DNA of 64,000 bases from NCBI GenBank assembly GCA_963678705.1, contig OY783203.1, positions 6,262,001-6,326,000 of the forward strand, read 5' to 3'. Origin of the DNA: Panorpa germanica (lineage: Eukaryota; Arthropoda; Insecta; Mecoptera; Panorpidae). Within the stretch, counting starts at the first letter, position 1; each line of letters starts with the position of its first letter. Under the pieces are notes generated by a model, which did not search any database, was not told where the DNA came from, and was given only the letters and a program-made list of their open reading frames with translations. Positions 1 to 10,592 of this stretch are shown in pieces. A program made the translations under genes and the position numbers.

Positions 1-885
1 TAATACATCGGGATCTGGATATACCTACAGTAAGAAGAAATAGTGCTTAGAACCAAAGCATACAAGGAGAGAATACTTGAACATCCAAACAATTTGACCA
101 GCTGTTTAATGTCCAATATTTCCACAGTACACAGACTTAAAAAGAAAGTACCTGAGGACCTACTAGCCAACTAAACAGAATCTAGGATCTATTAAAATTG
201 AGGGATGAGTCGATGGGCACATCCCGCGCATGACACTTTATTTTGACATACCTATCACTGAATGTCCTCTAAGCAGGAGAGATTGCAATAATCTTTAGTA
301 ATCAAATAAAAAAATTTTTTTTAGAATATACTTTCCTCTGGCCCTTGTAGATGAATGTTGTGCTCCTCTGTCTAAGTCGGGTAAATGCAACTCGCACTGT
401 ACAATATGTACTGAACATAGCAGTCTTGATTAATTTAAGAATCATGGCGTCTGTGTGACGTGCTGTGACGTCATCTGTTGTCCGATTGGGTACAGTATGT
501 TACGATCTAAATTGCTTCACTTACTAGACCAGTACATGTACGAGTATCTCATTAAGGTAATAATGTTTTACATCTATTTCTAAACAATCAAATACGCCAA
601 GGCCACTTATAAACAATGTTTGATTTGTATTTTAATATACAAGTATGTGCGCTGGTATTTACATATTAAAGATATGTTACTTGTATATGTATTAAAATAT
701 TGAATAAAATTTGCATATATAACTTTGATTTTTATATTACGAGTATATAAATATATGTACCGCATATATTAAATTATCCGGTTGCAAAATTGTTGTTTCA
801 TAACATCTTACTACGTTTAAATTTTGTTTTGTTATTTTTATAAAGAGGTGCACACAGTCTCAAAAATTAAATATACCCAGATGCT
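1..885. other. AT-rich DNA without recognisable genes
   Basis: Non-coding in all frames as far as can be judged. It holds the CRE-like site at 466 and two copies of the recurring octamer TACGAGTA (539-546 and 738-745). Nothing else stands out. Confidence 0.6.
466..473. promoter_or_regulatory. CRE-like palindrome TGACGTCA
   Basis: A perfect 8 bp palindrome TGACGTCA, the consensus site for CREB/ATF bZIP factors, with a half-site TGACGTG ten bases upstream at 456. No promoter or exon is recognisable nearby, so this may be a chance match. Function is inferred from motif identity only. Confidence 0.25.
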
Positions 886-1015
886 AATGTAACGCTTGAA
901 TTAACTTGTAGCACGCTAGCTTTTGAATGTCGCACACTGCGTTATAATTTCTATGTGAGATATAGGAAACCTTGGAATTAGCTTGTAAAACCTTGCCCTG
1001 CAAGACAATTTTCTG
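886..1015 (+). repeat. Dispersed repeat family C, copy 1
   Basis: About 130 bp, shared with segments near 13022, 30152, 43048 and 57442. It begins AATGTAACGCTTGAATT, carries GTAGCACGCTAG and a later CGTTATAATTTCTATGTGAG, then repeats a version of its own opening (GGAATTAGCTTGTAA) before ending CAAGACAATTTTCT. In several copies the initial GTAACG can pair with a downstream CGTTAC, so a stem is possible. No coding potential. It is probably a mobile-element remnant of unassigned class. All five copies lie in the same orientation. Confidence 0.75.
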
Positions 1016-1478
1016 ACTGATTACATTAGATCTAAACTGAATAGAATCTATACTTTTTAGAGGATGTAGTGGGGGGAGGGGGTAGTGCAAGACCCCTAAG
1101 GTGGTAGTAAATTCAAGATTCAAGTGTGGCACAAAACCATAATCATTTCTTTTGGGAGCAGATTAAAAACGTAACTAGAAAGTTTCAAATTGATATGTGG
1201 TCAAGGGCATTGTTGCTCGCTAGAAAATAAATGGTATTAGTAATTTTACTGGTACGGGTGTATAAATTCCCCTCTCAAATATTAAATCATATTATTATCT
1301 TTACTATCTTTTCAAAAAATTATATTTTAACTTGATATTAATTGGTATCTAATTGCTTGCATATTATTCATGCTAATATTACATTATATTTAAAAAAAGA
1401 AACGTTAGCTTTTATTATATTTATATTTCAATAAGGCTGCTTTCTCTGTATTTATTTTCTATCGTTCTTTACTCATAA

Positions 1479-1720
1479 AGGCCGTTTTTTCAATTCTCAG
1501 TTAAACTTCACTAATGACATTACTAATGTTTAAATAAAAAATAATTGTTTTTCAATACTAGTTTTGTCAAAGTCCGACTAACGAAATATTTAACCGAGGT
1601 ATTTTGCTTGATTAAAGTCCAGTTATATTCGACTAAACCAAAGATGACAGCTAAGAAACGAAACTATTAACGAAGGTTTATAATAAACTTCAGTTAACTG
1701 AGAATTGAAAAATCAGCCCT
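1479..1720. mobile_element. MITE-A, copy 1
   Basis: About 240 bp bounded by inverted repeats around TTTTTCAATTCTCAGTTAA on the left (1485-1504) and its complement on the right (1695-1715). There is no coding capacity. TA abuts the right end. Related copies are the split one at 2122-2450 and a shorter one at 57121-57268. The TA target and short inverted repeats suggest a Tc1/mariner-type non-autonomous element, which is an inference from structure. Confidence 0.7.
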
Positions 1721-1721
1721 A

Positions 1722-2121
1722 TGCCGGTTTCACACCAGAGAGACAGTTTGAATATAGTTTTGTTGTCAAAAAACAAAACAAAATCATGTTTTGTTTTATT
1801 TTAAAACAGTTCTGTATTTCGAAAACAGACTGTTCATATTGAACAGACTGGTTTTGTGTTTAGTGAAATTATAAACATGTTATATAAATGTTAACAAAAA
1901 ACAAAACTGCGTGTTCAAACCAAGCAGACTAAAAAACAACAACAAACGTGTTTTCCTTTGATCTTACCAACTCCAGATGGGAATGTGTTTTGTTTACTAA
2001 AACAGTTTTTAATGACAAAAATGTTTTAAGAGCTCTTTGGTGTAAACATTTGTGTTTTTGTTTAGAAAGATAAGTTTTTGTTAGTATTTTATTGAACTGT
2101 CTCTCTGGTGTGAAACCGGCA
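1722..2121. mobile_element. MITE-B, copy 1 (400 bp, TA-flanked)
   Basis: The left end TGCCGGTTTCACACCAGAGA is matched as a near-perfect inverted copy at the right end, about 28 bp in all. TA flanks both sides (1720-1721 and 2122-2123). The interior is rich in AAAACA/TGTTTT runs and has no ORF. The 3' half is nearly identical to 17270-17470, which defines a repeat family. It sits between two MITE-A copies, so it entered an existing repeat cluster. Confidence 0.85.
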
Positions 2122-2150
2122 TAAGAAACAAAGCTATCAACGAAGGTTTA

Positions 2151-2404
2151 AGGCCTGTTCGCAGACCTGAAGAAAATGCTCGCCGGTAAGAAAGTTCGCA
2201 CGAATGAAGAGGTTATCGCTGAAACTGAGGCCTATTTTGAGGCAAAAGATAAATCGTTCTACAAAAGTGGTATTGAAATGTTAGAGCGGCGCTGTAATGA
2301 TTGCGTTGCTCTTGATGCAGATTTCGTTGATGAATAAAGCTAATTTTGAACCAAAAAAACTGTATTTTCTTTGCTAGGCCCGGGACTTTTTAGCCCATGT
2401 GTTA
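2151..2404 (+). mobile_element. mariner element remnant (3' end only)
   Basis: It contains the end of a mariner transposase ORF, a short 3' untranslated region and a mariner-like 3' terminus with GGCCCGGGAC and CCCATGTGTTA, followed by TA. The 5' end and about 80% of the transposase are missing. It lies inside MITE-A copy 2, with TA at 2149-2150 on the left and 2405-2406 on the right. It is clearly dead and cannot move by itself. Confidence 0.85.
2152..2337 (+). pseudogene. mariner transposase, C-terminal fragment
   Basis: A 61-codon open frame ending in TAA at 2335-2337. Recognisable pieces are LKKMLAGKK, NEEVIAETEAYFEAKDKSFY and the closing DFVDE, which match the stretch after the third catalytic aspartate in mariner-family transposases. 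The DNA-binding domain and all three catalytic aspartates are missing, and there is no start codon. The family's usual length is about 345 residues. The Cys in the ERRCNDC stretch sits where family members usually have Trp, which suggests decay. Family assignment is confident; the subfamily is not. Confidence 0.9.
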
Positions 2405-2450
2405 TATACGAATAAACTTCAGTTAAATGAGAATTGAAAAATCAGCCCTA

Positions 2451-4284
2451 AGTGTAACAATATGTACTGGAACAACTACAGGATATACAACGATGGTTTA
2501 TGAGCAAATGTTTATTTTCCCGCAGTTTGTCTCTGTCAAAGGCATAAACGTACGAGTATAGGCATTATCCAATCATACAATGGCGTTGCTTGCTCCCTGC
2601 GCGTTGTTCGTAGTTCCTTGTTGGTTTATTCAACCAATTCAATTCACATTTCAGTCATTATGTTATGGCGCGGCATTGATATAGGCACGCGGGACACGAA
2701 ACCAGAGCCGTCGCATCCTAGGGGTGCAGGGGCAAATTTTGAAAAATGTTTATGAAATTCATTTACCCCAAAAATAATTTGGTGCAGGTTTTAATAAAAG
2801 TTATTAGTGAGAGTGAATTTTTGAAACAGAAATAAATTGAAAAATAAAATGCTAGAACAAAGATAAGAAAAATTGATTACAATAAGGAATGTATCAAGTC
2901 AAGAGTGCTTAGAGTTAGTAGTTAGCGTAAAACTGAGTATACTTATCAGAATATTAATATAGTATAATATATCCTGCAGAAAATTATCTTAAAATTAATT
3001 TTTATTTTGTTATGTGACAATATTAGAATTTAAAGAACGTTTCGATCCTTTAAGAGAGCAAAATGATTCTTTTCAGTTTTCGAATAATGTTTCCTCATTG
3101 CAAACTATAAGAAGAAAAAATATAAGAACTAGCATAAGCTAACATAAGAAAAGGTCTAATTTAAATTAAAAGTTAGTGTCACTGGAAATTTCAAGAATTC
3201 TGCTATGAAATTAAATATGTTTAACTGTATCTTCAAGTATTATTAGTGAATTATTAAAAAAAGCTTAACCTATAATGTAAAATGTATTTGAACGGGTAGC
3301 GAACAAAACAAGTTATCCAAAATTGAAAAGGAGAATAAGATCTTCTACCTTCAATGCTTGTTATGTTTTGGATAGGGCGGAAAGGTAGTTTTTGGATAGG
3401 GCGACAAATTAGCTTACGGCGCAGCGGTCCTGCACAGGACGCTTGTATTGCGTTTTATTCCCTAAATTTCCATTCTCAATCAAAACTATAATTATAAAGG
3501 CACGTGTCAACGTTATATTCATGTTCAATATTTCTCATTTTATTTTATCTAGATTGTTTATTATATAGTTGTTGACGCGATGTAAATGCTACCCTTAAGT
3601 GGTGCTACTGAAAAGAGGGTTTTATGCCATGAATGAGGGTGTTATGCCATATATCTTTTCTCGCCACGAACTTGAAGCTCGATATCCGGTTAGTGGACTT
3701 CCACCATCACGCTATACAATCAAAATGTCTGGAGTATTTCGCAAAAGGAAAAAAAATGTTTCTGCTTTTAGATATATGATATACGAGTACGAATATACTC
3801 GTACATTGTACTTGTATCTGTTATATACATATATGTTATGTAACGTACAGGATATGCGTCATATTTATTGTTTTATAAATTAATTACTTGCTGATGACGT
3901 GCTTTTTATTTATTTTTGCTTTAGGAAAACAATACTTTTTAATTTAAATTTATTACGAGGGTGTTATATATATTTGTCACGGACATTCCACGAACATTTT
4001 TTGTTTGTTTGTTTTGGAAATAATAAAATGCTTAAAGGAAAACTAACTATTTAGGGAACAATGAATTTTTATTTAAATGTTACTAAAATAAAGCGTAATG
4101 AAAACTGCAAAATGAAACTTATGTATATCTGTCGTAAGGTGTCATCCAATAATTACGTCACAAGAGGAGGGGATACGTGATCAGGGGGTGAGGAGAGGAG
4201 TCATAAAATTCGTTACGAAAACATATCCAAAATTTAACATGAAAGACTAAAAAGGACAAGGCCTTAATCTTTTTTTGTCAAATG
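2451..4284. other. AT-rich intergenic or intronic DNA
   Basis: No gene recognised. Near 2702-2735 and 3380-3440 are GC-richer edges (CAGAGCCGTCGCATCC on the left; GGGCGACAAATT and CAGCGGTCCTGCAC on the right) that could be the ends of an old hAT-like element, but the match is too poor to call. TTTTGGATAGGGCG is repeated at about 3366 and 3390. A TACGAGTA and TACTCGTA pair lies at 3782-3803. Near 4141-4200 is a purine-rich stretch after TCATCCAATAATTACGTCAC that may be one end of a MITE. Confidence 0.45.
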
Positions 4285-4437
4285 AGTGACAGTGCAGAGA
4301 GCGTGCTTAATCGTACACTTATTAAGCAGCGGTGTAATCAAATCAAAACAAGAGACCACGACACCACAAATACTACCAAGATAGGAGAAGGTTGTCGGTG
4401 ATAAAACTCAGCATCGGAAATAGTTAAATAAATTAGT
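4285..4437 (+). mobile_element. tRNA-derived SINE, internally deleted copy
   Basis: The start TGACAGTGCAGAGAGCGTGCTT corresponds to the tRNA-like head of the SINE at 60094. The sequence then jumps directly to CTTATTAAGCAGCGGTGTAA, the middle of that element, so the B box is deleted. The tail TCGGTGATAAAACTCAGCATCGG and the following AAATAAATT match the family 3' end. Confidence 0.7.
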
Positions 4438-6954
4438 ATTTTTGTTAACAAATTTAGTAAAAAATATGTAAATTTTTGAAGCATGTCTATAGTAAAGCTG
4501 GTTAATTTGCTATTAATAACTGGATGCAGATTAATAAATTAATTTAAAAAAAATTAATATACCAAACATATATTTTAATTTTTATAATTAATTATATTAA
4601 AAATATTTAGAAATATATATGTATAAAAAGAATTAATATTTATTAGTCGTTTATTAAATTAACATTCATTATAACAATTTATTGTTAAACATAAAAAAAA
4701 ACAGATCGTATTATAGAAGTTAAATATTTTTAAATATTTTTATTTTTGATTTGAACATTTTTAGTAATGAATTCCTGCTGACATGCCTCGAATTGTTTCA
4801 ACGTTTTATTACAGTTATTATGTACATCTGATTAATTACTGTTTTTAATTACAAATGCAGTGTAAACATATTTTAAATTCAAGATAAAGATGTAACAGTA
4901 TATATAAAATGAAGGAATAATTAATTTCACTTAAATTAGTTCTAAAACATGTCCTTAAAAAATGAAAATGCTTTTTAATTATAATAAAATAAAATTGCTT
5001 AAATGTGCAGTGCAGTTTCACACTAGCAAGCTTGCCAGAAGCTAATTCCAGCCTAATTTTGGCCTAGAGGTTAATCCGAGCCTGAGTAAATACTATATAA
5101 GTGTAAAAATAGTATCAAAGATTAATTTAAAAAAAATTGTTTCTACTTTCAGCATTCAAGCTTTCTGTGTTTATTATTCCATAGTCCAGAGGTAGAATGT
5201 CTATGACATGAACCAGATATAATTGAATTGAAAAAGTAGGATCTAAAAGAAATCGTAATTTAAAGAATATTATTTATAGATTTTTAGCACAGTCTCATTA
5301 CAAGGTTCGCCAACACTGTATCACAGCCTATTGTCTTTGATTACGACGAACTAAGATCTTCTCAATGTACTCAATCCTTGTTTTCTCTGCGAGGATAACA
5401 GTCTAAGAACGGAAGTATAAGCAGACACAACATATATTTCCTTCTCTTTTACTCTTTAATGGCCCAGACTATTTTAAGGGGGACGCATCATACTGCAAAA
5501 GAGAGGGGACCCTTCTATTTGATGTTACTGAAATCCTGTCTCGAAAGAGGGGTTTCGCCAATCGTCAGACAAACAACAAAATGTTTACAAAACAAGTTTA
5601 ATGCACAGACGTGCAAACTGAAACTGTTGACGACTCCAAGTTGATGTTATTTGTTTTATTTTATCATCAACTGAACGAGGACCACCATAAATATTAAGGA
5701 AATTGTTGTAGCAGGACTCAAACTAAATTTAGTAGAACTTTTTTAGGAAATTCTGTTCAGAGTTATATTAAGAAAGTTTAGTAAAATTTGCAAAATTATT
5801 TTATAACGTAGTTATGTGTATTTAAGGTTTATTTAAAATAACAAAAGTTACCCGTGACGTAAAAAATATTACATAATATACAACGTTTTGTGACTAATTT
5901 CATGGCTACCTTTTTGCACATTTACATAATGAGAAAACTTCGTTTTTAGGTTTTTTCAATGTTTATAAAATCATAAGAATTATTAAATAATTTTACACAT
6001 AAAATTACACGCGTATGGATGAGAGCAGAAGAAGAACGAGAAATATTTTAGTAAGGGTACCAACTTCGTATGCATCTGTATTAATATGTAAATTATGTCA
6101 CATATTGTGTGCTCCTACAGTTGTCTATTTTTATGTATGTATGTATGTATGTATTTATATACCGCCTGTTGATAGCTTTTAGGCTTATATGCTTATGGTA
6201 ATATATTAATGTTGGTACGTTAGCGCTGGCAGGGTCGTTGCAATAGGTAAATCAGAAAAGCGTCCTTTTTAATGTGCTGTCTGTAAGGGACGACAAAAGT
6301 TAGTAATATTTTTGCCTTAAGTCACGTCCATTAAGTGACCATCTCTTTTTCACAAAATAGCGTAAAAGAGATAGCATATTTAACACAGAACTCTTTTACA
6401 TATAACAAATAACTGACCTATCCCTTAATAGTGCGACATGTTACGTCATATATATGGCCGACTCTGTAGCGCTAAAACTACGCTTAAAATTTTTAATTGC
6501 TGTATCTCCAATTATCAATTAATCCAGTATCAACAATTAAAAAATCGACCCCTAATAGAGACAATGCAGGGAATTAATTTACTCACAAATGCAATATTTT
6601 ATTATCATAGCTTGTTTTTATTTTGCCTCGTAAAGTCGTTCAACATTTTATGCATGCGTATGCTTTGGTTTATGACTTTACGGTATGATGTAAACAAAAC
6701 ATTATATAACATAAACACTTGTTTATGTGCGACCTGTCTCTAGAGTCTAGCGGTCCATATGTTCTACCCAGATTATTACAATAACATTAATATTTAACCC
6801 CAAATATGCTTCATAATCGCGAAAGATTATATGAAGACAAAATATGATTATTCCCAAAACCGAAACTGAGTATAAATTGCGTCTTCATTAGGGCGAAACA
6901 TTTACGTTAAGCCTGTCCCTTTTGTTCATTCATAAATCAAATTCAATTTAACTC
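4438..6954. other. AT-rich DNA without recognisable genes
   Basis: Long A/T runs with scattered short ORFs that show no protein-like composition. A (TATG)n microsatellite lies at 6131-6155. No RNA gene or promoter could be supported. Confidence 0.5.
6131..6155. repeat. (TATG)n microsatellite
   Basis: About six tandem TATG/GTAT units ending in TTTATATA. Simple repeat. Confidence 0.85.
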
Positions 6955-7095
6955 CAAACAAACGCTCGCTCTCGCTCTCTGTCCGTCTTGGAATCGGCTC
7001 ACGGCTGGCTCCGGCTCGCGATAGCTCGGTATTGATTTACGGCCGTTCTGTGCGGGGGTAAGGTGGTTAAACAACGGACCCAGTAGAACATGCAG
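6955..7095. promoter_or_regulatory. GC- and CpG-rich island, possible promoter
   Basis: CpG-dense DNA (CGCTCGCTCTCGCTCTCTG, CGGCTCACGGCTGGCTCCGG) in otherwise AT-rich surroundings, ending in CGGGGGTAAGG, which resembles a splice donor at 7058. In AT-rich insect genomes such patches often mark promoters or first exons. No TATA box or initiator can be assigned with confidence. Confidence 0.3.
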
Positions 7096-7224
7096 CATTC
7101 AGCGAAGGATCGATGATTATATCGATATACATCATAACCTAACAGCAAGAGGGTTGCTTTGTTGTGTTACCGGTGGATTAATCTTCAACGGAATGGTCTA
7201 TAAAGTTTTGCTGGATAGACAGCC

Positions 7225-7341
7225 ATGACGCTGGCAAAAGACGAAGAGGAATTACGTGCCGCAGGTCTCAACTTTATACGCGCGGTTTATGTGGATCCTA
7301 ACATGTGCGTATCGATTGTAATTCCAGATTATACAATTTAA
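7225..7341 (+). CDS. Possible short ORF or first exon (low confidence)
   Basis: The ATG at 7225 opens 38 codons of fairly balanced composition, starting MTLAKDEEELRAAG and including NFIRAVYVDPN, before codon use becomes AT-rich and a TAA stops it at 7339-7341. The change happens near ACATGTGCGT at about 7301-7310, where GTGCGT could act as a weak splice donor, so coding would end there. It lies just downstream of the GC-rich island. No family was recognised. Chance is a serious alternative. Confidence 0.2.
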   Translation: MTLAKDEEELRAAGLNFIRAVYVDPNMCVSIVIPDYTI

Positions 7342-9413
7342 ATACTTGATGGTCATTTTCTTAAATTTTATAATAATAATAAATCACCACAAGATCCAAC
7401 CATCACAGTGTCAGACACAGACAGAATAAAAAGAAATGTGTAAAAGTCTTGAGGATATTGCAAATCTCCACTCCCGTATCCTGGAGCAAGTAACAAGTAC
7501 TCTAGCGTTAGTCAGTAGTGCCAGTAAGTGTCTGAACTGTGAAGATACGGATAAATAAAAAAAAAATTAAAGTCTCGGTCAAATGGGGGATACTGTGGAT
7601 GGGGAGGGGGGGGGGCACTGGCACCGAGCGGTGTATTGGAGGGTTGACGTGACGAGAAAAAGACAGCTGGGTAGGTGGGTTGTACGATGTGTAACCTATA
7701 GCCATGCGGATCGGGCCATGCTGTTGGCAGTGCATGGAATGCTCAACAAAAGGGGTCAGGGGAACTAATGCTAGGCATAGAGTGTGAGCTTGTGGGGGAT
7801 ATATACCATATACTCTATATTTCATACAAACAGTATCCCTGTAGTATAAGACCTTTTACTTATCAAAGTATCGAAGTACTAGTAGTAGTGCATTGTGTGC
7901 GAGGTGCTCGAGAACTCTAGTATGAGAAACTGACAATTTACTTTTATTTTAGTTCTTCTCTTGTCAAGAAGAAAAGCTAACACACTCTATATATCACTTT
8001 TTATTTTAAAGAATGTTTTAGATTTAAAAGAATTACAATATTCTAGCTGTTAAAAGTTGTCATCCATATTTTAAGAAACCTGCAATTATTTTAGTTTTGT
8101 CAAAAAGTTTAAGTTTACTAATGCTGCCAACTTTTATCAACGGTGATTCACTGTCTGGTAGCAGGCTAGCAGGCAGGCTAGCAGGCAGGCAGGCAGGCAG
8201 TGTGTCAGTTACTTGTACTGGAGACACAGCCACTGAAGTCACCCTCTGCAGAGTACGCGATCACCGTTGTGGATAAGATACCAGGCGAACACCGTCCGCC
8301 GTCCGCCGTTCTACTACAAGGTTCCATAGACTAAATTCAACCATATGCACAGCGCACAAATTCAGTCGACGTCATAGCTATACGCCCAACCTGAAGTGCA
8401 CTAAATCAATGTCAGATCCTGTAGTCTTCGGTCTGGCAAAACTTTGTTTAAAGTAGAGAAAAGTATCCGTTCCAATGTTCCAACGTTCCAAGATTGTTTT
8501 ATTTCAGTCTATCCAAAACCGTCCAAGAAGTTTGCCTTCTTTGTCTACTAATTAAATATCTCAATCCATTTGCTAATTACATTTTAGGCATAAATCAATC
8601 CAGGAGATTTTCTTGGACAGTATAATGTTGTTTTTCTTTATTCTTAGTTAAATGTACTTCTCGAAGTCTTTCATTTTATTTTGTACAACTTCATCAGACA
8701 GAACACGTGTGCAATCTCCGGATTATGTCTTCCAGGTACACGACGTTTTCCTTGATTCACGTGACAATGTTTTCACGTTGTAGGACGGGTGTTTATATTT
8801 ATTTAGCTGGTTTTAGCTGCCCTCCTCTTAATGGGGCAATGGACATCTCACCAAGGTGCGTGTTTCATCGCTCGGACTGGTTTCTATACCACGTTACCAA
8901 CTACTAACTGCTGACTACCGACTGCTTTAACCTACATTTCTACCCGTTGTAAACACACATTTAACAGTAACGGGACCTTAACATAGTCAGGGGGCGTGAA
9001 CGATCGTAAACCAAAAATATACATTATGAAAACGTGTATAAATGTCCCTTGAGTTACGTCATAAAATCTTTAGTTAATTATTTTAATTCCACATTACAAA
9101 ATCGTAATAGCTGATTGTTTTATTTTTGCAGTGAATTTTAATCATCATTCTTTATCTAATAGTGAAAGACATTCTTACTGTGCTGTCGTCCAACACGCTT
9201 CCTGAACTCAGGGGATGGAGGATGGGGAATTGAGGGATGTTGAGATCTGTTACATTCCCAATGCACTGATCAAATGCAAGCGGATCGTGCTCTGCCTGCG
9301 GATCGTGCAATATCTTTCCCTTTCGAAGGTCTTGTATTCAACTGGAAGTAGAGTATACTTTTCAACACGAAATTTCTTTATAGTGTTGTTATTCAACGGC
9401 CATTTAGTTGTAA
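7342..9413. other. Non-coding DNA with GC-rich patches
   Basis: A G-rich patch lies at 7583-7700. A (GCAG/GCTA) tandem tract is at 8160-8200 and CCGTCCG repeats are near 8290-8310. ORFs on both strands over 7508-7825 are likely shadows of base composition. No gene was recognised. Confidence 0.45.
8160..8200. repeat. GCAGGC/GCTAGC tandem tract
   Basis: An imperfect tandem array of GCAG and GCTA tetramers of about 40 bp. Simple repeat. Confidence 0.8.
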
Positions 9414-9575
9414 GCAGGGTATATCGCTGCCTAATAGGTTTTTAATTATGTGTGTACATAATCAACTTAACGTAATAACAACCCGACCCAGAAAATATAA
9501 CCCAGATCAGGAAATTGAACCCAATGGCACAGCAGCCAGCGTCTACCATCAATGCTCTCGCTCACTGTGTCGTCT
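9414..9575 (-). mobile_element. tRNA-derived SINE, minus strand
   Basis: Read on the minus strand, it starts GACGACACAGTGAGCGAGAG (A-box region), then has a B-box-like GGGTTCAATTTCC, then TATATTTTCTGGGTCGGGTT and CTATTAGGCAGCGATATACC. These parts occur in the same order as in the copy at 60094. The 3' third and the A-rich tail are missing. Confidence 0.8.
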
Positions 9576-9598
9576 GTAAAACATATGTCAAAACTCAA

Positions 9599-9952
9599 CA
9601 GGGGCGGGCCTTAGCCATTGTGAGGCCCCGGTCGACAGAAATTTGCGATTCTTTGTATAATTTATGTAAATTGTAAGTAAGTATTTTTAATGATAATTAA
9701 CAAGAAATAAAATTTTATATTGAAAGATTTATAAAAGTTAACAAGTACAAAGACGACAAATATTAATGATGATAAACTAAGGTACATGAATGTCTTAAAA
9801 GATATACGCAGTGATTCTAGTAGGATTTCTAAAGAGCGAGGTGAGAGAATCAAATACATATATAGTAAAGAATTTTTCTACATGGGTTTTTGCACGAGAA
9901 TGCGAGGCCCCGGGCGGTTGCTCTGCTTGCCACCCCTTAAGGCCGCCTCTTG
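9599..9952. mobile_element. Possible hAT-like MITE remnant
   Basis: The left edge CAGGGGCGGGCCTTA and, inverted, the right edge CAAGAGGCGGCCTTA form imperfect terminal repeats, and both sides also carry a GAGGCCCCGG block. Such CAGGGGCGG ends are common in hAT elements. No 8 bp target duplication is visible, so the ends are approximate and the call is tentative. The interior is AT-rich with no transposase. Confidence 0.4.
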
Positions 9953-10398
9953 TGTCAGTAGCTGGTGTTGCAATATCATTTAAATATGAAATTAATCTCG
10001 TTATAATACAATTTTTGTAATATGTTATTTAAATATATAGATAACTGGAATATATATTTAAGAATTCATGTATAAATAATATTTACAATTAAAATACTGA
10101 ATAATATATAGAAATTGTAATAGTTTTTAAAAAAATTTGCATTATATTTTTAAACAAAGGAAGTTCTATTAAAAGTGAATATATTTATATGATAATGCAG
10201 TTTCTAGTTTTACCAGAACAAACAATAATACGCCTCGTGTGTTTTGTGTTCTATGTTTTGTGCTTTCTATACGGCTGTACCGCACCTTTTCAATTACACG
10301 CTATCTTGGTACGGAAATGTATCTCTCCCATCTCTTTGAGCTGAGCTACCTTTTTCTTTTTTGTTTTCGTAATATGAAATCAGCACGCGACATTCATT

Positions 10399-10592
10399 AT
10401 AGAGTATGATCCCAGAGCCCCCAGACCTTGGTCCTTTTAACAAAGCAGAAATTTTGAGAATAAATAGTGTAATATGTAGTTAAGAACGTATGTGTACTTG
10501 CTAGCTTTAAAGCGGAGCCCTTCTACAGAGTATAAAATTAGGTTTGTTAAAATGATGTAAGTCTGGGGGCTCTGGAATCTTGATCTATTATA
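10399..10592. mobile_element. MITE-D with CCAGAGCCCCCAGAC inverted repeats
   Basis: About 194 bp. CCAGAGCCCCCAGACCT lies near the left end (10412-10428) and its inverted copy AGTCTGGGGGCTCTGG near the right (10560-10575). Outside these, TATAGAG...GATC and GATC...TATTATA extend the repeat imperfectly. Both ends abut TATA. No ORF. Only one copy is in the window. Confidence 0.65.

Larger units (their letters stand above)
2122..2450. mobile_element. MITE-A, copy 2, split by a mariner insertion
   Basis: Bases 2124-2150 (ending ACGAAGGTTTA) and 2409-2450 (starting ATAAACTTCAG) match the continuous right half of MITE-A copy 1 (1653-1720). Mariner sequence sits between the two parts, at a TA. This shows insertion of mariner DNA into a pre-existing MITE-A. 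The left part of this copy is absent. Confidence 0.7.

Noticed and set aside
2702..3440. Possible hAT-like element edges (CAGAGCCGTCGC and GCGACAAATT...GGTCCTG)
   Set aside because: The inverted match is weak and no 8 bp duplication is visible.
5319..5342. TATCACAGCCTATTGTCTTTG resembles the start of miR-2/13 family microRNAs
   Set aside because: The seed-like first ten bases match, but no complementary arm is present within about 80 bases on either side, so a hairpin precursor is not supported.
7508..7825. Overlapping ORFs on both strands in the 7.6 kb GC patch
   Set aside because: Low-complexity G-rich DNA gives open frames on both strands. No domain or splice support.
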